Assembly (NCBI RefSeq): GCF_934309415.1
Contig: NZ_CAKRDI010000016.1
Coordinates: 1-64,000 of the forward strand
DNA length: 64,000 bases
DNA from: an uncultured Mediterraneibacter sp.
Lineage (GTDB): Bacteria; Bacillota; Clostridia; Lachnospirales; Lachnospiraceae
Direction: 5' to 3'
The position numbers and the translations under genes are program-made. A model generated the notes under the pieces. That model had not been told where the DNA came from, did no database searches, and worked only from the letters and a program-made list of their open reading frames with translations. This document shows, one piece after another, positions 1 through 7,760 of the stretch. Every line of letters starts with the position of its first letter. Positions within the stretch are counted from its first letter, which is position 1.

Positions 1-1088
1 ACAAGCGACATTGCAACCTCAAAGAGCAGGTATCTGAGTCTCTTTCGACCTCGTCTGCTTATTGTTGTCTCGCCCTTATGCTTTCCTGAACTATTTTCAA
101 CCAATGCCAATCCTGCAAGCTTCTGCAGTTCCTTCGGATTGTTAAAGCGGCTAATATCACCTACTTCTGCAAGGAACCCTGACACTGTCCTGATTCCCAC
201 ACCTTTGATCTCCAACAGCTTCTCAGCCATCGGAATCTGTTTTACCAACCCTTCAATCAGAGTCATAACTTCCTGAAGACGTATGTTTCTGGATTCATAG
301 TCCTCCAGAAGCATTCGGATTTCCATTCTTGCAGCTACTGCTCCTTCTTTGCTTCCGACACTGTGCTCTGCAGCTTCTATCAGGGTCTTCGCCCTCGCTT
401 TTCCAACTGCTCTTAACTTCGCATCACGCCAGATCTGGTTCACTCCATTGATACCTAACGTCAGGATATCTTCAGGGAGTGGTGCTACTTTAAGGATTAG
501 CATTCCGCTCTTGGCATCCGGCTTTCCGTATACCGTCTTATATTCAGGAAAATATATATTGAACCAACGACTGATCCTGTTTTGAATTCTTGTAAGTTCC
601 GCCTGTAACTGGAATCTTATGTTTGATGCTGTTCTAAGATCAGCGTAAACACCATCCGGCAGGTATGGGATCATGTAACGTCCCTCTCTAACTAATCCTG
701 CTATAACTTTCGGATCCTTACGGTCATTTTTAGTCGGATTATTGTCGTCGAGTTCTTTTGATTTTTTCACATGGTGAGGATTTACAAGAACCGGTTTCAT
801 TTCATTATCCTGTAGAAACTTTCCAAGATTGAACCAGTAATGCCCGGTCGGTTCCATACCTGGAACCACCTTATCCTTCTCATGTCTTTCTTTGAGGTCC
901 AGGATCCATTCCTTAAATGTCACAAATCCAGCCTCTGTGTTGCTAAACTTAAATGGCTTCTTCGAATACTCGATTCCTCTGTAATCAAAAGCTCTGGCAT
1001 AGTGCGTTTCACTTCCGACATCAATTCCGAGTACCAAAGTTTTTTCTGTAATAGCTTCAATTTTTGCGTTCTGTGTGTTAGACTTCAT
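1..1088 (-). CDS. IS110-family transposase, 3' end beyond window
   Basis: Reading leftwards from the ATG at 1088, one open frame runs off the window edge (about 362 codons visible). The N-terminal RuvC-like DEDD domain shows D23 in GIDVGSETH, E79 in GMEPTGHYW, and D121/D124 in KNDRKD. The C-terminal transposase_20 part shows IKGVGIRTVSGFLAEVGD and the ENSSG serine region followed by SRRGRKRLRY. IS110 proteins are usually somewhat over 400 residues, so about 40-60 residues are missing to the left. IS110 enzymes are guided by an element-encoded bridge RNA. The element's right-hand limit falls near 1192-1201, inside the neighbouring AraC-GH39 gene. Confidence 0.95.
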   Translation of the reverse strand, partial: MKSNTQNAKIEAITEKTLVLGIDVGSETHYARAFDYRGIEYSKKPFKFSNTEAGFVTFKEWILDLKERHEKDKVVPGMEPTGHYWFNLGKFLQDNEMKPVLVNPHHVKKSKELDDNNPTKNDRKDPKVIAGLVREGRYMIPYLPDGVYADLRTASNIRFQLQAELTRIQNRISRWFNIYFPEYKTVYGKPDAKSGMLILKVAPLPEDILTLGINGVNQIWRDAKLRAVGKARAKTLIEAAEHSVGSKEGAVAARMEIRMLLEDYESRNIRLQEVMTLIEGLVKQIPMAEKLLEIKGVGIRTVSGFLAEVGDISRFNNPKELQKLAGLALVENSSGKHKGETTISRRGRKRLRYLLFEVAMSL

Positions 1089-1093
1089 TGTAG

Positions 1094-1160
1094 ATACCTC
1101 TCTGTATAATAAGATTTTTACTAACCTGCCAGTCAGTAGTCTTATTGTACTCTGAGGTAT
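1094..1160. repeat. Long imperfect hairpin upstream of IS110 transposase
   Basis: Arms 1094-1114 and 1140-1160 pair over 21 positions with 17 Watson-Crick pairs, one G-T wobble and one 3x3 internal loop, around a 25-base loop. It sits 6 bases before the transposase ATG inside the IS end. It may be part of the element's structured noncoding RNA (bridge RNA in IS110 systems) or may limit read-in transcription. Only the fold is seen; the role is inference. Confidence 0.6.
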
Positions 1161-1188
1161 TTTCAATTTTCAACGTCTACGCTTTTTA

Positions 1189-2523
1189 TTATACAGGAAG
1201 CTCCGATACACCATAACGTTTCACTAAGTGACTTATAAAATCTTTCAAAAGATTCTCCCATGCTTCTCTGGATTGAAATTCAATATACTCTTCCTCTTCA
1301 AATAACAACTGTCCCTCTGACCGGAACGCTCTGTCCGGCCTTCTTCCAAAGTCAAGAATCAGCTTTGCATGATTCGAAACAAGGAAATCAAAAATCTGAT
1401 CTATTTCATCATAATTAAATTTTTTCTTCTGGCTTCCGTCACTGATCTGAAGTTTTCTTGAAAATATATTCCAGATACGAATGTATTCCACATGCAGATG
1501 TTCCATTAAATACAAGGTGTGAAACTGCAGATTTGCTCTTGCCAGTTTTGAAACCGCTCCAATATTAATGGCTTTACACCAGTTCCTTTTCATGTCTTCT
1601 GAAATCTGTACATCCGCTTCAATTCTGGTATTCTCCTGCAACTTACTGTTTTTTTCTTCTGACCGCAAAAAAGTTTCTCTGAGTTTCTTACGAATCTCCT
1701 CATTCTCTTCATCTTTTGTCTGTTCCTCCAACTGACTCTGCATCTTATTTCTGTACTCTGATGGAGATATATCATATATTTGACGAAAAACTTTATTAAA
1801 CATCGACAGATTTGTAAATCCGCAATCCATTGCAATTTTGGTAAGGTTCTCTTTTGAATATATAATTTTCTGTGCAGCATATCGTGCACGGAGCTGATTT
1901 ACATATCCTACAAAATAAATTCCTGTTTCTCTCTTAAACATTCTGGACAGTGATGACGCGGACATATACACCTCATCCGCAAGATCTGAGAGACTGATCT
2001 TTCTCATATAATTTTTTCCTATATAATCCAGAATATAATTCAGGCGGTCATCCTCGCCACAATTCCTGTAATCAATCCTCTTCCCGATCACTTCATAATT
2101 TTCAATCAGACAGTCCAACAGCTGATAAATCAGACTTTCTTCCATACATCTTGTTTTTCCCGGGACTCTGACATACTGAAATACAAGCTCACGTAAAATC
2201 TGTTTCAGATCTTTCTGCACACGGTTCGCACTGATCTCATGAAATATTTTATCTGTATCAAATAAGATATTTCTGTCTGAAATTATTTTTTTCATAAATT
2301 CCCAGGGCAGATGAATTGTATAAATAACGGACTCTGTCTCACTGCTTATCATATGAGGTGTATTCGAATTAAACACCAGGACATCTTCTTTTTTCAGCTC
2401 ATATTTTTGTGTTCTTGTACTTGCTGTAATATTTCCTTCAATAACAAATAAAATCTCCAGTTCCGGATGAAAATGGGATTTCTCATCTGGATTTTTTGTA
2501 ATATTTACTTCAAAATCTGACAT
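1189..2523 (-). pseudogene. AraC regulator fused to GH39-like domain, truncated by IS110
   Basis: The N-terminal cupin sensor covers about residues 1-100 (HFHPELEILFVIEG) and the tandem AraC helix-turn-helix about 165-265 (ISLSDLADEVYMSASSLSRMF, FRQIYDISPSEYR). The GH39-like part starts near residue 330 and stops after KRYGVSE. The paralogue at 28844-31318 carries about 300 further residues and the one at 7761-9830 also continues, so the remainder of the GH39-like domain is lost. The stop codon comes from the inserted IS110 end. The truncated product could still bind DNA but is probably non-functional as a sensor. Confidence 0.85.
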
Positions 2524-2625
2524 ATTCCTGATTCCTTTCCGAAGTGTAGCCGAAAATCTATTTTACTGTCTGCACACTCCATTTCACGATATCTTTCTGT
2601 CTTTCCTTTCTGAAGCGTAATGTAT

Positions 2626-2639
2626 TGTAAATATTTACA
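2626..2639. promoter_or_regulatory. Perfect 14-bp palindrome upstream of AraC-GH39 gene
   Basis: TGTAAATATTTACA is a perfect palindrome, nested in a wider one (ATGTAT ... ATACAT, with two unpaired bases). It lies about 100 bases upstream of the AraC-GH39 start at 2523. It may be a dimeric operator; the cognate protein is unknown. Confidence 0.35.
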
Positions 2640-2809
2640 GCATACATTAGAGCTAAAAAATCAAAGACAGAGACAGTACACTGGATTTATTCTAAGTCTC
2701 TGGCCTGAGAGTTGTCAATACCGACGTTACTGTCTACTCTTATTCGCTATATATAATCTTTAATTGGAAATGAATTGGAATATGATAAAATTAATAATTG
2801 ATGAGATAC

Positions 2810-2861
2810 AAAAAGAAATAGCAAGTAATCATCTCCCGACAATTATTTGCTATTTCTTTTT
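2810..2861 (-). terminator. Terminator downstream of MFS fragment
   Basis: Arms 2810-2824 and 2847-2861 (AAAAAGAAATAGCAA and its complement) form a perfect 15-bp stem. A and T runs on the two sides make it usable in either direction. It lies 23 bases beyond the stop of the MFS fragment at 2884. Confidence 0.7.
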
Positions 2862-2883
2862 CATCTTTGCACTTTTTATGCAT

Positions 2884-3459
2884 TTACATTCTTTTATTTA
2901 CAATCTGTTTTTCTCTCTGACCTTTTCTTCCGTACACAATCGCCAGTACAATTCCAATTACACCCATTACAAATGCAGCCATAATTGTTCCGGAGAATCC
3001 GTATGCGATCGCAGAAGTCTCTGCTGCTCCATTTGCCAGTGCACTTGCCTGGCGTACACTCTGAATTCCGCCAAAAAGTGAAGAACCGACACTTGCTGCA
3101 ATCTGCATGAATGTATTTACAATCGCAACTCCGTGGGAATTCATATCCGGTGTCAGAGTTGCCAGTGCAGATGTCTGAGCCGGTGACATGGAAAATGCCA
3201 GTCCCTGATAGATTAAAATATGTGTCACTACGATCAGAACCAGACTGGATGTCTCATTACAACGTGACAGTACAAACAATGCAATACTAAATACCGCAAA
3301 TCCGGCCGGAAGCATTACTTTCACACCATGTTTGTCCAGAATCTTTCCACTGATATTCGTAGAAAGCGCATTCAAAAGGACTCCCGGCAATAACATCAGT
3401 GCAGATGCCATACAGAATTTATCAAGACTGGATGCAGAACTTTCGCCGCGTCTTTTCAT
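2884..3459 (-). pseudogene. MFS (DHA2/EmrB-type) transporter, C-terminal fragment
   Basis: About 190 residues resemble the C-terminal portion of 14-TM drug:H+ antiporters: LMLLPGVLLNALSTNISG, then GKILDKHGVKVMLPAGF, then several hydrophobic helices ending in a basic tail. Full proteins are around 450-480 residues, so the first half or more is absent. The apparent ATG at 3459 lies in the junction with the LysR fragment on the other strand and is not a real start. A deletion removed the N-termini of this gene and its divergent neighbour. Confidence 0.8.
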
Positions 3460-4039
3460 CGGGACTTATGGAATGGAAGTATTTTCTTACATCTCTGATA
3501 TTTATCCTGCTCTTTTAAAGCAGATTCCTGCTTTGCAGCCGGATGTCGTCTTTGCGCCATATCAGTCTCTGACCAGTTCCCTCTTAACGAACTCTATCGA
3601 TCTGATTCTTGGAACGAAGGAATTGATTGAAGAGCAAAATTCAGCCAAAGGGACTTATACAAAACTTACTGATGCTCCAATCACTTATATCCTGCCAAAA
3701 GATTTTTCAAAAGATAATCCTCAGACGTTGCTTCGCCGTGTAACCGTTCCCATCCTGGAATCTGCGCTCCGCTCCCATCTGAATATCTACGAGGCTGCCG
3801 GAGAATACACAGATGAAAATGTACAGTATTGTGACAATATTGAATCCGCATTTATGCAAGTTCACTCTGGCCATGCATTCCTGATCATGGGGCAGTCACA
3901 GAAACTGTGGAAAAAAGATTTGCAACAGATCGTATATAAAAAAGCAGCCCCTTTTTCATACGGATATTTTTTCAATCCCGATAACAACAAAGAGGCTTTA
4001 AAAGTGTTGAAAAAAGAACTGAAGAATTATTTTTCCTGA
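3446..4039 (+). pseudogene. LysR-type regulator, C-terminal (effector domain) fragment
   Basis: From about 3446 the plus strand encodes the start of a LysR substrate-binding domain (RLFIGTYGMEVFSYI), then LPALQPD-like and DLILGTKEL segments and a normal stop at 4039. The N-terminal winged-helix DNA-binding domain is missing. The open frame extends upstream to 3332, but that part is only the antisense of the MFS fragment. LysR genes are commonly divergent from the transporter they control, so this looks like one regulator/transporter pair joined by a deletion. Confidence 0.75.
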
Positions 4040-4052
4040 TGGTTTCCTGCCA

Positions 4053-5288
4053 TCAAGAAATTTCTTCATATAACCCCTGCGCCCTTCTGTCTAATTCCAG
4101 CAACATTTTTCTTGAATCGTCCATTTTCTCTGACTTTATTACTTCGTTTACCACATCCCTGCTTTCTTCTTTGAAAACAGGAATCCAGGATGACTGTGTA
4201 ATACGTTCATAAGCCATCTCTCCATTTTCACTTATTCCCAATACTCGGATATACAATGCATAACTGTACAATCCACAGATCGAGATTTCCATATGCCGCA
4301 CCCCGATCAACACACGCAGCAAATAACGTTTCAATTCCTCTTCCTGATAACTCTGATTCACCAGAAGTTTCAACAGTTTTTCATAGAATTTCTCCGAATC
4401 AGAGTTTTTTGTTTCTTCATAAACTGCCAGTATTTTTTCTGTTGTCGGCGCATATCCTCCGGAAATTTCATTCAGATATTTTTCTCTTTGTTCTGATGAA
4501 AACTGGCTGAGAAGCTTTACTACTTCTTCACTTAATCTAAACAAATATGCATTGTCAATAACCTCTTTCTCTGTAACTTCATCTAACATTGTATTTAACT
4601 CTGGGGTTACACTTATCTTATTATTACTAACCGGCTCATCTACTGCATCAGCAATTTTCTCCACATCTACAAAGCGCAGTTTCATCGTGCTGTACATCCG
4701 TTTCATCGCTTTTGCATACTCAACTGCCCGGCGGTTTAAATCGCTGCTTAATATTTTCTCTGAGCCCGGAATATACTGTTCTACCGCTTTCGCCTGAGCC
4801 TGAACAAACGTCATCCCTTCTGTCCAGTATTTCTTAATCTGTTTCTGATACTCTCCCGATTCAATAAACAGAAACTGTACGGTTTCTTTCAACAAGTTTT
4901 CCTCTGCATTCTCACATAAGATCACAAATTCGTCTATACAGTTCAGTTTTTCAAGCATAGAAACTGCCGCAAATGAAAATGTATCTACGGTTGTCAGCGT
5001 ACAATAAACAGGAAGCTCCAGAACCAGATCTGCTCCCTGCTCTTTTAAATATTCTGCCTTTTCGTATTTATCACAAGCTGAAATTCTCCCTTGTTGAGTA
5101 AAATTTCCACTGGTTACAAGAAGAAGCGTATCTGCATTTGTTATTTCTTTTATATGGTGAAATATTGTACTACAAACATTTCTCCCTGACTTTTCACTGC
5201 TTTCATAGCTGCTAACAGTCCCTCTCCTCTTATTTCCCAGTTGATTATCCAACCATTCTTCTTCATCGATTAATGCTGTAATTTTCAT
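4053..5288 (-). CDS. TmcAL-like nucleotidyltransferase paralogue, catalytic motif absent
   Basis: The 411-residue protein matches TmcAL (tRNA-Met cytidine acetate ligase) in the core: ADTLLLVTSGNFTQQGR, DKYEKAEYLKEQGADLVLELPV, FSFAAVSMLEKL, and a DLNRRAVEYAKAMKRM segment. In TmcAL the N-terminus reads EYNPFHNGH and supplies the HxGH nucleotidyltransferase motif. Here about residues 8-45 are replaced by unrelated polar sequence with no HxGH. The start at ATG 5288 has an AGAGG site seven bases upstream. The protein probably cannot make the acetyl-adenylate. It could be a degenerate copy or a paralogue with another role. It converges with the LysR fragment, 13 bases away. Confidence 0.75.
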   Translation of the reverse strand: MKITALIDEEEWLDNQLGNKRRGTVSSYESSEKSGRNVCSTIFHHIKEITNADTLLLVTSGNFTQQGRISACDKYEKAEYLKEQGADLVLELPVYCTLTTVDTFSFAAVSMLEKLNCIDEFVILCENAEENLLKETVQFLFIESGEYQKQIKKYWTEGMTFVQAQAKAVEQYIPGSEKILSSDLNRRAVEYAKAMKRMYSTMKLRFVDVEKIADAVDEPVSNNKISVTPELNTMLDEVTEKEVIDNAYLFRLSEEVVKLLSQFSSEQREKYLNEISGGYAPTTEKILAVYEETKNSDSEKFYEKLLKLLVNQSYQEEELKRYLLRVLIGVRHMEISICGLYSYALYIRVLGISENGEMAYERITQSSWIPVFKEESRDVVNEVIKSEKMDDSRKMLLELDRRAQGLYEEIS

Positions 5289-5449
5289 CCTCTATCCTCT
5301 TTCCAATTTTTTAGCCTTGACTTTTTATTCACAGGCTAAAAATCTTTTTATCTTTAACATCATTTTAATTTCACCATAACACAATCAGTAAATAGTAACT
5401 AGACAAATCATGACCTGTTTTTTAATATATTTAACGTTTCACGTAAAAA

Positions 5450-5971
5450 ATGAACAAATTGCAACAATATTTTCCAATGATTCGAACACGTAAAGAAGTA
5501 GAACAAATTATTGAAAATAATCCAAAATTGCAAAAGATGTTTTACAGTTGGAAAGAAGAACAACGTAAGGATTTTCTGGATATTTGTACTGGTATTAAAG
5601 GTGTTAAAATGATGTATGATTTTATGGGAAAAGAAATCTTAGATCCTGAAAGTACACCAGAACAAGTAAATGAACTGCTTTCACTACTGTTGAAACAAAA
5701 AGTAAAAATTATAGAAGTATTACCCAATGAAGGAACCCGACTTGCAGATGAAAGTACTCTTTTAATCAAAGACATCGTAGTCCAGTTAGAAGATGGAAGC
5801 ATTGTAAATCTCGAGATCCAGAAAATCGGTTATATGTTTCCAGGCGAAAGAGGCGCATGTTATTCTGCTGATTTACTATTACGTCAATATCGACGAATCC
5901 GAAGTCACTTAGCAGACAAAAACAAAATAAAACAGAGTAAAACTTTATCCAATAACAAAAACTACCCGTGA
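5450..5971 (+). pseudogene. PD-(D/E)XK nuclease family transposase (Rpn-like), C-terminally truncated
   Basis: The first ~150 residues match the PD-(D/E)XK nuclease family transposase group common in Lachnospiraceae: KDIVVQLEDGSIVNLEIQK gives the Asp and the E-x-Q/K catalytic motif, followed by GYMFPGERGACYSADLLLRQY. After RIRS the frame continues into about 20 low-complexity residues that end inside a terminator hairpin. Homologues of this family are usually close to 300 residues, so the C-terminal half is lost. It is likely an inactive remnant. Confidence 0.75.
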
Positions 5972-5998
5972 AGTTTATCATCGTTTTCACGGGTAGTT
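5960..5998 (-). terminator. Intrinsic terminator of the C-deglycosidase operon
   Basis: Arms 5960-5972 and 5986-5998 form a perfect 13-bp stem (AACTACCCGTGAA) with a 13-base loop. On the minus strand it follows the stop at 6014 and is followed by TTTTGTTATT. It also overlaps the end of the plus-strand fragment. Confidence 0.8.
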
Positions 5999-6013
5999 CT
6001 ACATATTTACGAT

Positions 6014-6454
6014 TTACACAATCAACAATCTTCTCTCATTCACATGATGGCCAAACTCCGGCATGAAGATAAATGCTTCTGCATCCGGATCGAGATGATC
6101 CTGCATGATTGGCGGCATATAAGAAGATGTAAAGCAGAATCCATATTTTAAATCATGGAATCCCTGGGCAAGTCCGCCCTCTTTTTTCACTTTCAGCACT
6201 GCCGGCGCTGTTACATCCCAGTGTGTCTGGAAATTGGATTTCATCTCCTCATAAGTATAATCTTCTCCATGAATATTCCAGATAATATCCTCTTTCTCAA
6301 ATCTTTCTCCGTCTACAAACAATGTTCCCGGTCTGATCTGGCTTAAGAAGATTCCACGATAATATGGAAGTCTGATCTTAAACTGAAATCCTGTTACATT
6401 GTCATCCTTTTTAATATTACGAAATCCTACGGACTGTATTACTTCTCTCTCCAT
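6014..6454 (-). CDS. C-glycoside deglycosidase beta subunit (DUF6379 family)
   Basis: This 146-residue protein matches the small beta subunit of bacterial C-glycoside deglycosidases (DUF6379-type): GFQFKIRLPYYRGIFLSQI, VDGERF, then GLAQGFHDLKYGF. In known systems it forms a complex with a TIM-barrel alpha subunit that cleaves 3-keto-C-glucosides of flavonoids. The start at ATG 6454 is chosen because AAGGAGGGG at 6461-6469 is optimally placed. A longer frame from 6478 would overlap the upstream gene. It begins 13 bases after the alpha-subunit stop, so the two are co-translated. Substrate is not deducible. Confidence 0.8.
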   Translation of the reverse strand: MEREVIQSVGFRNIKKDDNVTGFQFKIRLPYYRGIFLSQIRPGTLFVDGERFEKEDIIWNIHGEDYTYEEMKSNFQTHWDVTAPAVLKVKKEGGLAQGFHDLKYGFCFTSSYMPPIMQDHLDPDAEAFIFMPEFGHHVNERRLLIV

Positions 6455-6467
6455 TTTCGTCCCCTCC

Positions 6468-7340
6468 TTAATCGCCAATATAATTCTTCATCATAATATG
6501 ATGTTTTCTAAGTGTCTGTCCTACCTCATATCCCGGATCATATTTGTCTGCGCCTTCATATTCACTCAACAGATATCCATCCCAGTTATGCTCTTTTAAC
6601 AACTCAATAATCTCTTTATAAGGAATTGTTGTCTCCTCAAACTCATCATTCATGTTGATGAATTTTGCATGGCAGCAATAAATATACGGCAGAAGCGGAA
6701 TCAGATCTTCCGGTACATTCGGTGTATAATTCGGATCACGGTAATCTCCCTCGGCAAACTCTGTACGGAATACACTGAAATCAATGTTCAGACCAAAGTT
6801 CTTTGTTCCTGTCTCTTTAATAAAATCAACGTAATCTGTTACCATTTTTCCTTTTAAGTTAGATGGTGTATGAATCTCCGGGCACATCTTAATTCCAAGT
6901 TCTTCTGCAAGCGGTAATGCCATCTTAATAATCTCACGCCAGTTCTTTACTGGTTCCAGAGCATCATTGATAACCGGCATCTTTGTTCTCATTACTGTAA
7001 ATCCAAGTCTGTGTGCAAGACGAATGTCTCTTGCAAGCATTTCATAAGATTCTTCTGTTGTCAGGTCACGGTATCCTAATACATGAGAATCGATCCAGTT
7101 TCCATACTCTACCGGTACAATTTCATATTTGTCACATAAACGGAACCATTTTTCTACCCACTCATCTGTCGGATTCGGGTAATTCTCGATATGTGTGTTC
7201 GCAAGGATCTCAATTCCATGTGCACCCATATCGTGTAAATCTTCAAAACACTCTTCCAATGATTTTGTAAGACCAAATTCTGCTGAATAGCTGTATAATG
7301 CAACTCCACGCTTTGGTCCTTTTCTGTCATACTGATACAT
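6468..7340 (-). CDS. C-glycoside deglycosidase alpha subunit (TIM-barrel, isomerase/epimerase-like)
   Basis: This 290-residue protein has the AP-endonuclease-2/sugar phosphate isomerase fold. The metal-site residues appear in order: E and H in MCPEIHTP, D in LNIDFSVF, H in CCHAKFIN, and E in LLSEYEG. Next to a DUF6379 gene this identifies it as the catalytic subunit of a C-glycoside deglycosidase. An AAGGAGG site lies just upstream of ATG 7340. The Gfo/Idh/MocA oxidoreductase that normally makes the 3-keto substrate is not encoded nearby, so it must be elsewhere or the enzyme serves another reaction. Confidence 0.75.
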   Translation of the reverse strand: MYQYDRKGPKRGVALYSYSAEFGLTKSLEECFEDLHDMGAHGIEILANTHIENYPNPTDEWVEKWFRLCDKYEIVPVEYGNWIDSHVLGYRDLTTEESYEMLARDIRLAHRLGFTVMRTKMPVINDALEPVKNWREIIKMALPLAEELGIKMCPEIHTPSNLKGKMVTDYVDFIKETGTKNFGLNIDFSVFRTEFAEGDYRDPNYTPNVPEDLIPLLPYIYCCHAKFINMNDEFEETTIPYKEIIELLKEHNWDGYLLSEYEGADKYDPGYEVGQTLRKHHIMMKNYIGD

Positions 7341-7760
7341 CTTAACTCCTCCTTATGGCTTTAACTTTACTTATCCTGCCTGACTTTGCTTTGTCACTTT
7401 GTTTCGCTTTCTGTAGTTATATCTTAGCCTTTTTTCCGAATTTTTGCTTTTCTTCCTTTTCCAAATCATTTTCTATTTTTGCTTTTTAAATAAAAAACAG
7501 GTACGATATGCAACGTTTTATTATCATTTATTGCATATCATACCTGATTCTTTAATAAATTTCTTTTTATTTATGACTATTTGTCTTTACATCTATTTCG
7601 TCCAACGGCAACTGCTGTGGGCAGACTTCCTCACAAGAAAACGATTATCCACAATGTTCAAAAAAACTTTTCTGTACTCTTTTTCATTTCATCTTTATGA
7701 TCTCCTCAGTCATTTTGTTCAATTGCCCTGTATGCTTCTCCCATCACCAAAGCTTCTGCA
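7341..7760. other. Intergenic region, terminator only
   Basis: This 420-base stretch holds the leader of the deglycosidase operon (to about 7450) and the terminator of the AraC gene at 7498-7546. The plus-strand frame at 7444-7875 has no family resemblance and overlaps the AraC gene antisense. No other gene is supported. Confidence 0.6.
7498..7546 (-). terminator. Terminator of AraC-GH39 gene
   Basis: Arms 7498-7513 and 7531-7546 pair over 16 positions with one mismatch. On the minus strand the stem is followed by TTTTTTATTT. It is about 215 bases past the stop at 7761. Confidence 0.75.

Larger units (their letters stand above)
1..1200 (-). mobile_element. IS110-family insertion sequence, partial at window edge
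   Basis: The element consists of the transposase plus roughly 100 bases upstream of its start. The boundary is inferred: the interrupted AraC-GH39 frame matches its paralogue up to the Glu codon at 1201-1203 (KRYGVSE versus KRYGVKE) and then reads four foreign codons and a stop. The IS end therefore lies between about 1192 and 1201. The left end is outside the window. IS110 elements make no long terminal inverted repeats, consistent with none being visible. Confidence 0.75.

Noticed and set aside
2726..2740. GTTACTGTCTAC as a further MITE-like end
   Set aside because: Only about 12 bases match and no second end is seen nearby; chance cannot be excluded.
2764..3081. Plus-strand 105-codon frame
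   Set aside because: It overlaps the terminator hairpin and the antisense of the MFS fragment; Cys/His-rich composition is typical of a shadow frame.
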